Translations under genes and position numbers: made by a program
Assembly: GCA_963837425.1 (NCBI GenBank)
Contig: CAWINH010000002.1
Coordinates: 496,001 to 560,000, forward strand
Direction: 5' to 3'
DNA: 64,000 nt
Origin: CAWINH01 sp963837425
GTDB lineage: Bacteria; Chloroflexota; Limnocylindria; QHBO01
Shown here: positions 25,060-33,373 of the stretch, one piece after another
Position numbering within the stretch: the first letter of the stretch is position 1
Layout of the letters: every line of letters starts with the position of its first letter
The notes under the pieces: generated by a model
The model's database searches: none
The model's input: the letters and a program-made list of their open reading frames with translations, nothing else
Told to the model about the DNA's origin: nothing

Positions 25060-26087
25060 CAGCCCACCCCACGCCTCGGCCCGATGCCGACCGCGGCCCG
25101 GACCTCGGCCATCGTGGTGGCCAGGATCGGTCGCACCTGCTCCGCGCCACGCGCCAGGACCTCCTCGACGTGGTCCGGGCTGGCGGCCAGGCGCTGGCGC
25201 TTCTCGCGCATGGGGCGGAAGAACTCGATGATCCGCTCGGCGAGCAGCTGCTTCGTCTCCACGCAGCCGGTGCGCGCGGTACGCTCGCCGTCCTGGATCT
25301 GGAGGTAGTCGTCGCCGAAGAACCGATGCAGCTGACAGACGTTGCAGACCTCCGGCCGGCCGGGGTCGGTGCGCTTGATTCGCAGCGGGTCGGTGACCAT
25401 GCTCATCACGATCTTTCGGATCTCATCGGGCCCGGCGAAGATCGGGATCGTGTTGCCCGCGCTCTTGCTCATCTTCCGCTGCCCGTCGGTGCCGAGCACG
25501 ACCGGGGCGTCGGTGAAGACCGCCTGGGGCTCGGGGAAGATCGTCCCGTACCGGCGATTGAAGGCGCGCGCGATCTCCCGGGACAGCTCGAGGTGGGCGG
25601 ACTGGTCCTTGCCGACCGGGACCCGGGTCGCCTTGTAGATCACGATGTCGGCCGCCTGCAGCACCGGGTAGTTGAGGAGGCCGGAGCTGTTCTCCTTGCC
25701 GTCGGCCCGCGCCTCCTTGTAGGTCGGATTCCGCTCCAGCCAGCTGACCGGGACCACCGTCTCGAAGATCCAGGCCAGCTCGGTGTGCTCCATCAGGTCG
25801 GATTGCCGGACGAGCGCGCAGCGATCTGGGTCGAGGCCCACCGCCAGGAGGTCCAGGACCATCTCGTGGGTCAGGTCGCGCAGGACGCTGCCGTCGTGGA
25901 CGGTGGTCAGGGCGTGGAGGTCGACGATGCCGTAGATCGTTTCGTACTCGTCCTGCAGCCTGACATAGTTCGCCTGCGCGCCGAGATAATTCCCCAGGTG
26001 CGAGGCGCCCGAGGGCTGGATGCCGCTGAACACCCGCTCCCGGGTCTTCGGCACCCCTGCTGGCGGGGAGGCGGCGAGCTGGCTCAT
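25059..26087 (-). CDS. trpS: tryptophanyl-tRNA synthetase
   Basis: 342 residues, class I synthetase. The HIGH-type site is PSGASHLGNYLG near residue 25, and KMSKSAGN near residue 210 is the second ATP site. GIVDLHALTT and the Trp-binding middle match TrpRS-I. The ATG at 26087 is preceded by TACACT and 9 bases, a leaderless layout. It is divergent from the biotin ligase gene, with 92 bases between starts. Confidence 0.96.
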   Translation of the reverse strand: MSQLAASPPAGVPKTRERVFSGIQPSGASHLGNYLGAQANYVRLQDEYETIYGIVDLHALTTVHDGSVLRDLTHEMVLDLLAVGLDPDRCALVRQSDLMEHTELAWIFETVVPVSWLERNPTYKEARADGKENSSGLLNYPVLQAADIVIYKATRVPVGKDQSAHLELSREIARAFNRRYGTIFPEPQAVFTDAPVVLGTDGQRKMSKSAGNTIPIFAGPDEIRKIVMSMVTDPLRIKRTDPGRPEVCNVCQLHRFFGDDYLQIQDGERTARTGCVETKQLLAERIIEFFRPMREKRQRLAASPDHVEEVLARGAEQVRPILATTMAEVRAAVGIGPRRGVG

Positions 26088-26096
26088 CGCGCGGGG

Positions 26097-26102
26097 AGTG
26101 TA
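26097..26102 (-). promoter_or_regulatory. -10-like hexamer for leaderless trpS
   Basis: TACACT on the minus strand, 9 bases before the trpS ATG. Confidence 0.5.
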
Positions 26103-26166
26103 CCGCAGGGCCATGCCGGTGCCCACGCCGCGAGGCCGCCCGGCGGGCGGCCTTGGAAGCCTGGGT

Positions 26167-26172
26167 GATAAT
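26167..26172 (+). promoter_or_regulatory. -10-like hexamer for leaderless birA
   Basis: GATAAT, 7 bases before the birA ATG at 26180. Confidence 0.5.
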
Positions 26173-26179
26173 GCTGCGG

Positions 26180-27004
26180 ATGACGTTCCAGGCGCAGCCG
26201 ACCGCACCCGCCGATTGGCAGCGGGCTGTCGATCCCCGCAGACACGTCGGGCGGCGGATCGAGGTCCATGCCGAGATCGGCTCCACGAACGATCGGGCTC
26301 GCGCCGCCCTGCAGGCCGGCGAGGGGGACGGGCTCGTGGTGGTTGCGGAGCTGCAAACCACCGGTCGTGGCCGCCGCGGCCGGAGCTGGTCGTCGCCTCC
26401 GGGGGTGAACCTCATGGCCAGCGTTGCGCTGGCGCCCGGGCTGCGGGGATCGCTCGCCGGGCGGCTGGGGATGGGCGCGGCGCTGGCGACGCAGCGGACG
26501 CTGGCGGAGGCTGCGCCGGGAGCCGGAATCGGCGTCCGGTGGCCGAACGACATCGTCGAGCGCCAGGGGCTGAAGCTGGCCGGCCTGCTGATCGAGACCG
26601 CGGTCGACGGCGCGACGCTGACGGAGGCGGTGATCGGGGTCGGGATCAACGTGAACTGGCGGCGGGACGGGATGCCGCCCGAGATCGCCGCACGGGCAAC
26701 CTCGCTCGCCGAGCTGACCGGGCGGGAGCACGATCGAGTCGCGCTGCTCGAGCGCCTGCTCGCAATCCTCGACGAGGAGCTGGACGCGGTGGCCCGCGGC
26801 GAGTCCCCGGCGGATCGGCTGCGGCCGGTCTTCGTGCTCGGCGGCCGCCGCGTAGAGGTCGATACCGGTGAGGCGATCCTCGACGGCACAGTGGCTGACC
26901 TCGCCGACGACGGCGCGCTGCTGCTCGACACTCCCGAGGGGCGGGTGGCGCTGTCGACCGGCGAGGTCGTGACCGTGCGCGACCCGAGCCCGGTGACCGC
27001 ATGA
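26180..27004 (+). CDS. birA: biotin--[acetyl-CoA-carboxylase] ligase
   Basis: 274 residues; activates biotin to biotinyl-AMP and attaches it to the BCCP lysine. The catalytic loop TTGRGRRGRSWSSPPG, the GSTNDRA opening and KLAGLLIETAVDG are intact, and a small SH3-like C-terminal domain is present. There is no N-terminal helix-turn-helix, so it is the non-regulatory (class I) form. It lies 2 kb before accD and 8.5 kb before the accB gene whose product it should modify. A GTG at 26153 is possible, but a -10-like hexamer lies just before ATG 26180. Confidence 0.94.
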   Translation: MTFQAQPTAPADWQRAVDPRRHVGRRIEVHAEIGSTNDRARAALQAGEGDGLVVVAELQTTGRGRRGRSWSSPPGVNLMASVALAPGLRGSLAGRLGMGAALATQRTLAEAAPGAGIGVRWPNDIVERQGLKLAGLLIETAVDGATLTEAVIGVGINVNWRRDGMPPEIAARATSLAELTGREHDRVALLERLLAILDEELDAVARGESPADRLRPVFVLGGRRVEVDTGEAILDGTVADLADDGALLLDTPEGRVALSTGEVVTVRDPSPVTA

Positions 27005-27600
27005 GCGAGCAGCGGGCGACCGCGGCGCCCGAGCGGATCCCCGTCGTGGACACAGACGCCGCGGCGGTCCGCGCGGCGCAGGCCGACAGGTCCGCTTTCG
27101 ACACCCTCTACGAGCGGTACCTGGACCGCGTGTACTCGTATGCGTTCTACGAGCTCGGGGACCATCATGACGCCGAGGATGTGACCGAACGGATCTTCCT
27201 CTCCGCCCTCGCCGCCATCGGCGAGTTCCGCGACGAGGGCGCCACGTTTCGCGCCTGGCTGTTTCGCATCGCGCACAACGCGATCGCGAACGCGCACCGT
27301 AGCCGTGCGCGCCGCAGGCTCCTGCCGCTGCCCGACGGATTCGACCGCCCCTCAGGCGACGCGGATCCCGCAACGCTGCTGACCCGCGCCGAGGACCGCC
27401 GCCGAGTGATGCGGGCCGTGAACGAACTGCCGGCCGATCGCCGCGCGGTGATCTTCCTGCGCTTCGTGGACGGGCTCTCGACCCGCGAGATCGCGACGGT
27501 CCTCGACCGATCGCGCGGCGCGGTTCGCGTGCTCCAGCATCGGGCCCTGCGCGACCTCGCCGGGCGGCTCGTCGAGCACGGTCTCGACCGCGAGGTGTAA
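27001..27600 (+). CDS. ECF-type RNA polymerase sigma factor
   Basis: 199 residues with sigma regions 2 (FDTLYERYLDRVYSYAFYELGDHHDAEDVTE, shown here as YERYLDRVYSYAFYEL and DAEDVTERIF) and 4 (LPADRRAVIFLRFVDGLSTREIA). The start overlaps birA by 4 bases. A 119-residue one-helix membrane protein follows at 27674, the usual place for an anti-sigma factor. The signal is unknown. Position between biotin ligase and the fatty-acid genes suggests, but does not show, control of membrane lipid synthesis. Confidence 0.9.
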   Translation: MSEQRATAAPERIPVVDTDAAAVRAAQADRSAFDTLYERYLDRVYSYAFYELGDHHDAEDVTERIFLSALAAIGEFRDEGATFRAWLFRIAHNAIANAHRSRARRRLLPLPDGFDRPSGDADPATLLTRAEDRRRVMRAVNELPADRRAVIFLRFVDGLSTREIATVLDRSRGAVRVLQHRALRDLAGRLVEHGLDREV

Positions 27601-27629
27601 CAGGCAGCCCCGGTCCGGTGTTGGCGTAG

Positions 27630-27648
27630 GATGAGGGACTTCCTCATC
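27630..27648. promoter_or_regulatory. inverted repeat between the sigma gene and its downstream partner
   Basis: GATGAGG-GACTT-CCTCATC, a perfect 7-base stem, overlapping a -10-like TAGGAT at 27627-27632. It could be a leader hairpin or protein site. Confidence 0.35.
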
Positions 27649-27673
27649 TCCAACCGAGCACGGATTGGACGTC

Positions 27674-28033
27674 ATGGACCATCGTTCGACGACCGCGACG
27701 CCCGCGGAGCGCCTCGACCTGGCACTTGACCGGCTGCTGGCCGGCGCGCGACCGGCTGCCGATCCCGAGCTGGGGCGGCTCCTGCGCACCGGCGAGGTGC
27801 TGGCCGCTCAGCTGCGCCCGATGCCGGCCGGCGAGCGGTTCGCCGCCCACGTGCGTGACCGCCTGGCGCGCCCCGGGGCCATGGCGCGCGTGACCGACGC
27901 GGTAGCCGATCTCGCACGCCGCCGCCGGCCGTCGTGGCTCATCGTCACCGGGGCCGTTTCGACCGCCGCCGTCGGCGTCGGCGTCACCGCCTTTGCCGTC
28001 TGGCGCGGAACACACCGCGTCGGGCGTAGGTAG
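27674..28033 (+). CDS. small single-helix membrane protein, possible anti-sigma partner
   Basis: 119 residues. The N-terminal 75 residues are soluble and helical (ATPAERLDLALDRLLAGARP), followed by one membrane helix near residues 88-107 (SWLIVTGAVSTAAVGVGVTA) and a short basic tail. It has no zinc-binding HxxxCxxC motif, so it is not a ZAS anti-sigma factor. Location right after an ECF sigma gene and the soluble-then-helix build are the only reasons to suggest a regulator. ATG 27674 was preferred over TTG 27665. Confidence 0.6.
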   Translation: MDHRSTTATPAERLDLALDRLLAGARPAADPELGRLLRTGEVLAAQLRPMPAGERFAAHVRDRLARPGAMARVTDAVADLARRRRPSWLIVTGAVSTAAVGVGVTAFAVWRGTHRVGRR

Positions 28034-28043
28034 GGAGCGCGCG

Positions 28044-29069
28044 ATGCCGATCAAGTTCCCGTTCAGCCGGCGCCGCGAGGGTCCGTCCGACGCGTGGGCC
28101 AAGTGCCCGAGCTGCGACAGCCAGATCTTCACGAAGCAGCTCGAGCGGAGCCTGCGCGTCTGCCCCACCTGTGGCTATCACTTCCGAATGAGCGTCGGCG
28201 AGCGGATCGACCTGCTCCTCGACGAGGGCAGCTTCGCGGAGCGCGATGCCGGGCTCGAGTCGGGCGACCCGCTCGGGTTCCACGACTCGAAGCCCTATCC
28301 CGATCGGCTCGAGGCGTCCCGCGTGAAGACCGGGCTGCGGGAAGCGGCCGTGTGGGGGACCGGCAGCATCGACGGGCACCGGGTGGCGATTGGCCTCTTC
28401 GACTTCCGGTTCATGGGCGGCAGCATGGGCAGCGTCGTGGGCGAGAAGGTCGCACGCTGCCTGGAGGGAGCGCTCGAGGAGCGGATTCCGGCGATCGTGG
28501 TCAGTGCCTCGGGCGGCGCGCGGATGCAGGAGGGGACCCTCTCACTGCTGCAGCTGGCGAAGACGACGGCGCCGCTGACCCGGCTCGATGCCGCGGGTGT
28601 GCCGTTCATCAGCGTGCTCACCGATCCGACCACCGGCGGCGTGCTGGCCAGCTTCGCGAGCCTCGGTGACGTCGTCGTCGCCGAGCCCCGCGCACTCATT
28701 GGCTTCGCGGGAGCGCGCGTCGCGAGCGGCACGGTCGGCGAGGAGCTGCCGGAGGGATTCCAGAGCGCCGAGTTCCTCCTTGAGCACGGCTTCGTGGACA
28801 TGGTCGTCTCGCGCAGCGAGCTGCGGGCCACGCTGGCCAGGATCCTGCGGATCCTCCCCGTCGCGCTTCCCATGGAGGGCCCGGGACAGGCCGAGGATGA
28901 GCGTGGCTGGGGTCCGATCGGGATGCTCTCGGGTCTCGCCGAGCGGCTGGGTGGGGCGGTGAGCGAGACGATCGGCATCGACGTGGAGCCCGATGCGGGC
29001 GGGAACGGGACGCGGCCGGCTGGCACTCGCGAGGCACACCCGGCCGGCGGTCGGGAGGTGGACGAATGA
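28044..29069 (+). CDS. accD: acetyl-CoA carboxylase carboxyltransferase subunit beta
   Basis: 341 residues. The N-terminal zinc ribbon is present (CPSCDSQ near residue 27 and CPTCGYH near residue 46). The crotonase-like core carries FMGGSMGSVVGEK and SASGGARMQEG. It works with AccA to move CO2 from carboxybiotin to acetyl-CoA, giving malonyl-CoA. It is the first gene of the fatty-acid cluster and overlaps accA by 4 bases. The last 40 residues (Gly/Asp-rich) extend beyond the usual end. Confidence 0.97.
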   Translation: MPIKFPFSRRREGPSDAWAKCPSCDSQIFTKQLERSLRVCPTCGYHFRMSVGERIDLLLDEGSFAERDAGLESGDPLGFHDSKPYPDRLEASRVKTGLREAAVWGTGSIDGHRVAIGLFDFRFMGGSMGSVVGEKVARCLEGALEERIPAIVVSASGGARMQEGTLSLLQLAKTTAPLTRLDAAGVPFISVLTDPTTGGVLASFASLGDVVVAEPRALIGFAGARVASGTVGEELPEGFQSAEFLLEHGFVDMVVSRSELRATLARILRILPVALPMEGPGQAEDERGWGPIGMLSGLAERLGGAVSETIGIDVEPDAGGNGTRPAGTREAHPAGGREVDE

Positions 29070-30070
29070 GCGCGCAGCTGCCGCCGGCGGTCGCTATTCC
29101 CCCCGCACCCGCGACGCCGGAGCAGGTCGAATCCGCCTGGCGGCGGGTGCAGCTGGCGCGCCATCCGCAGCGCCCGCGGACCCTCGACCTCGTGACGAGG
29201 ATCTTCACGAACTTCACCGAGCTGCACGGCGATCGAGCGTTTCGGGACGATCCGGCGATCGTCGGTGGCCCCGCCGAGCTGGACGGGCGGGCGGTGATGG
29301 TCATCGGGCACCAGAAGGGGAGCGACACCGACTCGAACATCCTCCGGAACTTCGGCTCACCCCATCCGGAGGGGTTCCGCAAGGCGCAGCGCCTCATGCG
29401 GCTCGCCGACAAGCTCGGGCTGCCGCTCGTGACGTTCCTCGATACCGCCGGCGCGTTTCCCGGGCCGGCGGCCGAAGAGCGTGGCCAGGCCGAGGCGATC
29501 GCCTCGAGCATCAAGCTGATGACCGGCCTCCAGGTCCCGATTGTGGTGGTGATCGTCGGCGAGGGCGGTTCCGGCGGAGCGCTGGCCATCGGTGTCGGCG
29601 ACCAGGTCCTGGCCCTCGAGAACTCGGTCTACTCGGTGATCTCGCCCGAGGGCTGCGCCTCGATCCTGTGGCGCGCCCCGGAGAAGGCACCCGAGGCTGC
29701 TGCGGCGATGCGGATGACGGCGGGAGACCAGCTCGAGCTGGGCGTCATCGACGGCATCATCCCCGAGCCGGAGGGAGGCGCCCACCTGGACCACGACGGG
29801 GCGGCGGCCGCGATCAAGGTCGCGATCGGCGATGCGCTTGGACGCATTGGCCGGCTGACTCCGGAGTCGCTCCTGACGACCCGGTATGCTCGCCTGCGCG
29901 GGCTCGGGCTCGTGCTGGAGGGGGAGGCAGGTCCCTCGGTCGCGGCCCAACCGCCGACCTTCCGGCGCCGGCTCGGCCGGCTCCTGCGGCTCCCCGGTGT
30001 CCCGCGTCGGCCTCGCTGGAGCGAGGTCTGGCCGGGCGATCACGATGAAGACGATGAGGGAGGAGCATGA
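29066..30070 (+). CDS. accA: acetyl-CoA carboxylase carboxyltransferase subunit alpha
   Basis: 334 residues. The core has FTELHGDRAFRDDPAIVGG, FLDTAGAFPGPAAEERGQ and GEGGSGGALAIGVGD, standard for AccA. The normal N-terminal helical segment is shortened, and a C-terminal extension of about 60 residues is basic and then acidic (ending GDHDEDDEGGA). With AccD it forms the carboxyltransferase. It overlaps accD and the accB-like gene by 4 bases each, so the three are translated as a block. Confidence 0.96.
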   Translation: MSAQLPPAVAIPPAPATPEQVESAWRRVQLARHPQRPRTLDLVTRIFTNFTELHGDRAFRDDPAIVGGPAELDGRAVMVIGHQKGSDTDSNILRNFGSPHPEGFRKAQRLMRLADKLGLPLVTFLDTAGAFPGPAAEERGQAEAIASSIKLMTGLQVPIVVVIVGEGGSGGALAIGVGDQVLALENSVYSVISPEGCASILWRAPEKAPEAAAAMRMTAGDQLELGVIDGIIPEPEGGAHLDHDGAAAAIKVAIGDALGRIGRLTPESLLTTRYARLRGLGLVLEGEAGPSVAAQPPTFRRRLGRLLRLPGVPRRPRWSEVWPGDHDEDDEGGA

Positions 30071-30525
30071 CCGAGCACGACGATCGACTGGAACGAGTCC
30101 GCTACGCCGCCGACCAGCTCCTGCCGAAGCTCACCGAGCGGCTCGCGCGTCACCAGCTCGGCGAGCTGGAGGTCTCCGAGGGCGACCTTCGCGTTCGGGT
30201 CGCCGGGATTCCCGCCGCAGCTCCGATCGGGGTTGCGTCGCTGCCCGCCGGCGCGGAGCGCCCGCCGACAAGGGAGCCGGCGGCTCCCGCAGCCCCGGCC
30301 ACCCAGGGAGTGACGTCGCCCGCGGTCGGCTTCTTCATCTACACGGAGGGGCTCGGCCCTGGACTTGCGGTCCAGAAGGGCGACGAGCTCGGGCACGTCG
30401 AGATGCTCGGGGTGCGACACGACGTCCGCGCGCCGCGGAGCGGGATGGTGCGCAACCTCGTCACCGAGGCGGGGGAACCGGTGGAGTACGGGCAGCTGCT
30501 CGTCGAGCTGGAGCCGGGCGGGTGA
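30067..30525 (+). CDS. biotinyl-domain protein lacking the biotin lysine (BCCP paralogue)
   Basis: 152 residues with the layout of AccB: a short N-terminal helical part, a Pro/Ala linker (residues 50-84) and a C-terminal biotinyl/lipoyl barrel. Aligned to the true BCCP at 34655, the hairpin that should read EAMK reads EMLG. Gly115 replaces the lysine and Leu114 the preceding Met. It therefore cannot be biotinylated at the normal place. The surrounding fold residues (VQKGDELGHVE, PRSGMVRNLV, YGQLLVELEP) remain. Tight coupling to accA and fabD suggests a conserved structural or regulatory part of the complex rather than decay. Role unknown. Confidence 0.85.
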   Translation: MTEHDDRLERVRYAADQLLPKLTERLARHQLGELEVSEGDLRVRVAGIPAAAPIGVASLPAGAERPPTREPAAPAAPATQGVTSPAVGFFIYTEGLGPGLAVQKGDELGHVEMLGVRHDVRAPRSGMVRNLVTEAGEPVEYGQLLVELEPGG

Positions 30526-31484
30526 GGGTCGCCATCCTCTTCTCGCCACAGGGTTCGCAGGCGGTCGGCATGGGCCGGTCGCTGGCCGAGAGCTCGGCCG
30601 CGGCGCGCGCGGTCTTCGAGCGCGCCGATCGCGCACTGGGCTGGAACCTGTCCGACCTGGCGTGGAGCGGTCCTGCGGATCGGCTGAACGACACGCGCCA
30701 GACGCAGCCCTGCCTCCTCGCCACATCGATCGCCGCCCACGCTGCGCTTCGGGAGGCGCTCGCCGGCCGTGGAGCGGAGCTCCGCCCGGCTGTCGTGGCG
30801 GGGCATTCAGTGGGCGAGTACGCGGCGCTCGTGGCCGCGGGCGTGCTCGGTCTCGAGGACGCGCTGCGCCTCGTTGCGCTGCGCGGTCGGCTGATGGCGG
30901 CCGCCGCGGTTGAGGGCGGGATGAGCGCCGTCATCGGGCTGGATCGCTCTGCGGTGGCCGCCGCCATCGCGCAGATCCCCGGCGTCGTGATCGCGAACGA
31001 CAACGCGCCGGGCCAGGTCGTGATCAGCGGTTCCCGCGACGCGCTCGATGCGGCCCGCGAGGCGCTGGCCGCGGCAGGCGCCCGCCGCCTCATCCCCCTC
31101 AACGTCTCGGGCCCATTCCATTCGCCTCTGATGGCCGAGGCCGGACTCCGCCTCGCCGCCGCGTTCGACGAGGTCGCCTGGCGTGACGCCAATCCGCCCC
31201 TCGTCAGCAACGTGACCGCCGAGCCGGTGCGTGATGCGCGCGTCATTCGCGAGCTCCTGGCCCGCCAGGTCAGCTCCCCGGTCGAGTGGGTGGCCTCGGT
31301 AAGGAGGATGGCGGCGGACGGCGTCGACACCTTCGTGGAGTGCGGGCCGGGCGCCGCGTTGACGGGGATGGTGCGTCGGATCGTCCCGGGAGTGAGGACG
31401 CTGAACGTCGCGGAGACGCCCGACCTCGAGGCTGCGGTCACAACGCTGGTCGGGGCCGGGGTGGCGGCGGAGGCATCGGTCTAG
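30522..31484 (+). CDS. fabD: malonyl-CoA:ACP transacylase
   Basis: 320 residues; loads malonyl groups onto acyl carrier protein. The catalytic serine is Ser96 in AGHSVGEY; the catalytic His is in GPFHSPLM. LFSPQGSQAVGMG at the start and NDNAPGQVVISG in the middle are typical. GTG 30522 overlaps the preceding stop (GTGA). It sits between the carboxylase subunits, 3 bases before accC. Confidence 0.95.
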   Translation: MRVAILFSPQGSQAVGMGRSLAESSAAARAVFERADRALGWNLSDLAWSGPADRLNDTRQTQPCLLATSIAAHAALREALAGRGAELRPAVVAGHSVGEYAALVAAGVLGLEDALRLVALRGRLMAAAAVEGGMSAVIGLDRSAVAAAIAQIPGVVIANDNAPGQVVISGSRDALDAAREALAAAGARRLIPLNVSGPFHSPLMAEAGLRLAAAFDEVAWRDANPPLVSNVTAEPVRDARVIRELLARQVSSPVEWVASVRRMAADGVDTFVECGPGAALTGMVRRIVPGVRTLNVAETPDLEAAVTTLVGAGVAAEASV

Positions 31485-31487
31485 CGC

Positions 31488-32852
31488 ATGTTCAACAAGA
31501 TCCTGATCGCCAACCGTGGGGAGATCGCGGTGCGCATCCTGCGCGCCTGTCGCGATCTCGCCGTGCCGGCGGTCGTCGCCTACTCGGAGGCGGACCGCGA
31601 CACGCTGGCGGTGCGGATGGCCGATGAGGCGGTCTGCATCGGCCCCGCCGAGGCGCGTCGCAGCTACCTGAACCAGCCCGCGGTGGTGAGCGCGGCACTG
31701 ATCACCGGCTGCGATGCGGTGCATCCCGGCTACGGCTTCCTCTCCGAGGACGCCGGGTTCGCCGAAGTGTGCGCCGCGCACGACCTGCACTTCATCGGCC
31801 CGCGGGCCGAGGTCCTCGAGCGATTCGGGAGCAAGTACGCGGTACGCCGCATGCTCGCGGCCCACGGCCTGCCGACCGTTCCGGGCAGCCGCGGGATCCT
31901 GGGCGACCTGCCCGATGCGCTCGAGCAGGCGGCCGCGGTCGGCTATCCGGTGCTCCTCAAGCCATCCGCGGGCGGCGGCGGCCGCGGAATGCGCCTCATC
32001 CGCTCGCCCCGCGAGATGGAGACGAGCCTGCCGCTCGCCCGGTCCGAGGCACAGGCCGCCTTCGGTGACGACGCGATCTACTTCGAGAAGTGGATCGAGG
32101 AGAGTCGCCACGTCGAGGTCCAGGTGCTCGTTGATCGGCACGGCAACGGGATCCACGTCGGCGAGCGTGACTGCAGCGTCCAGCGCCGCCACCAGAAGAT
32201 CATCGAGGAGGGGCCCTCCCCGGCGATGACCGACGATGCGCGGGAACGGCTGCGCGACCTCGCGATCAGGTCGGTCGTGGCCGCCGGCTACGAATCGACC
32301 GGGACGCTCGAGTTCCTGCTGGATCCCGACGGCACCTTCTACTTCATCGAGATCAACTGCCGGATCCAGGTCGAGCACCCGGTCAGCGAGCTCCTCAGCG
32401 GGCTGGATCTCATCACCGAGCAGATCCGGAATGCGGCGGGCGAGCCGCTCTCGGTGCGGCAGGACGAGGTGCACCTCCGCGGTCATGCCATCGAGTTCCG
32501 GATCAATGCCGAGGATCCTCATGACGGGTTCGCGCCCCAGACCGGGGTGGTCGATGAGCTTCAGCTGCCCGGCGGCCCCGGCGTGCGGGTCGACACCCAC
32601 CTCTTCCCCGGCTACGAGATCCCGCCGTTCTACGACTCGCTCCTCGCCAAGCTGATCGTGTGGGGCGAGACGAGGGAGATCGCCCTGGCCCGTTCGCGCC
32701 GGGCGCTTGCCGAGTTCGAGGTGCGCGGTGTGAAGACGAATCTCCCCTTCCACCGCGGAATCGTCGAGAATGACGCCTTCCTGGACGCCGAGGTGAGCAC
32801 GAACCTGCTCGACCGGGTCGGCCCCGCGGCCTTCCTGAGCGGCGTGGCGTGA
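31488..32852 (+). CDS. accC: biotin carboxylase subunit of acetyl-CoA carboxylase
   Basis: 454 residues; ATP-dependent carboxylation of biotin on BCCP. The start (FNKILIANRGEIAVRILRAC), HPGYGFLSED, the glycine loop SAGGGGRGMR, GERDCSVQRRHQKIIEE and the metal/catalytic block INCRIQVEHPVSE are all intact. The family has NxRxQVEH; Ile for Met is a mild change. The length is that of stand-alone bacterial AccC. Confidence 0.97.
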   Translation: MFNKILIANRGEIAVRILRACRDLAVPAVVAYSEADRDTLAVRMADEAVCIGPAEARRSYLNQPAVVSAALITGCDAVHPGYGFLSEDAGFAEVCAAHDLHFIGPRAEVLERFGSKYAVRRMLAAHGLPTVPGSRGILGDLPDALEQAAAVGYPVLLKPSAGGGGRGMRLIRSPREMETSLPLARSEAQAAFGDDAIYFEKWIEESRHVEVQVLVDRHGNGIHVGERDCSVQRRHQKIIEEGPSPAMTDDARERLRDLAIRSVVAAGYESTGTLEFLLDPDGTFYFIEINCRIQVEHPVSELLSGLDLITEQIRNAAGEPLSVRQDEVHLRGHAIEFRINAEDPHDGFAPQTGVVDELQLPGGPGVRVDTHLFPGYEIPPFYDSLLAKLIVWGETREIALARSRRALAEFEVRGVKTNLPFHRGIVENDAFLDAEVSTNLLDRVGPAAFLSGVA

Positions 32853-32878
32853 GCGCGCGAGCAGCACGAGGCCAACGA

Positions 32879-33373
32879 ATGACGAGCGAGACGACCGGCA
32901 CCGAGCTCAGCCTCCCGCTGGAGGCGGCCGAGATCATGCGGATCCTGCCGCATCGCTACCCGTTCCTGCTCGTCGACCGCATCGTGGAGCTCGAGCCCGG
33001 AAGGCGCGTCGTGGGGATGAAGAACGTGACCGCCAACGAGCCGCAGTTCACCGGCCACTTCCCGGATCGGCCGATCATGCCGGGCGTGCTGATGGTCGAG
33101 GCGCTGGCGCAGACCGGCGCGGTCGCCGTCCTGGCGCTCCCCGAGAATCGAGGCAAGCTCGCCCTCTTCGCGGGGATCGACGAATGTCGCTTCCGGCGCA
33201 CTGTGCTCCCCGGCGATACGCTCCGCATGGAGGTGACCCTCGAGAAGCTGCGTGGCCTGTTCGGGCGTGCGCGAGCGGTGGCCACCGTCGACGGCGAGGT
33301 CGCCGTCGAGGCGACGATCAGCTTCATCATTCCGCGCGACCAGTCCCTGGCCGGGGGACTCACCGATGCCTGA
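32879..33373 (+). CDS. fabZ: 3-hydroxyacyl-ACP dehydratase
   Basis: 164 residues, single hot-dog fold; dehydrates 3-hydroxyacyl-ACP during elongation. The catalytic His lies in LPHRYPFLLVDRI, the Glu in MPGVLMVEALAQTGA, and GHFPDRPIMPG is present. ATG 32879 with GAGG 7 bases upstream was chosen; GTG 32849, overlapping the accC stop, would add ten residues. It overlaps fabF by 8 bases. Confidence 0.95.
   Translation: MTSETTGTELSLPLEAAEIMRILPHRYPFLLVDRIVELEPGRRVVGMKNVTANEPQFTGHFPDRPIMPGVLMVEALAQTGAVAVLALPENRGKLALFAGIDECRFRRTVLPGDTLRMEVTLEKLRGLFGRARAVATVDGEVAVEATISFIIPRDQSLAGGLTDA

Noticed and set aside
22849..25308. 819-codon open frame across btuD and the AI-2E transporter
   Set aside because: Composition is typical of a third-position GC shadow, and it crosses two convergent real genes.
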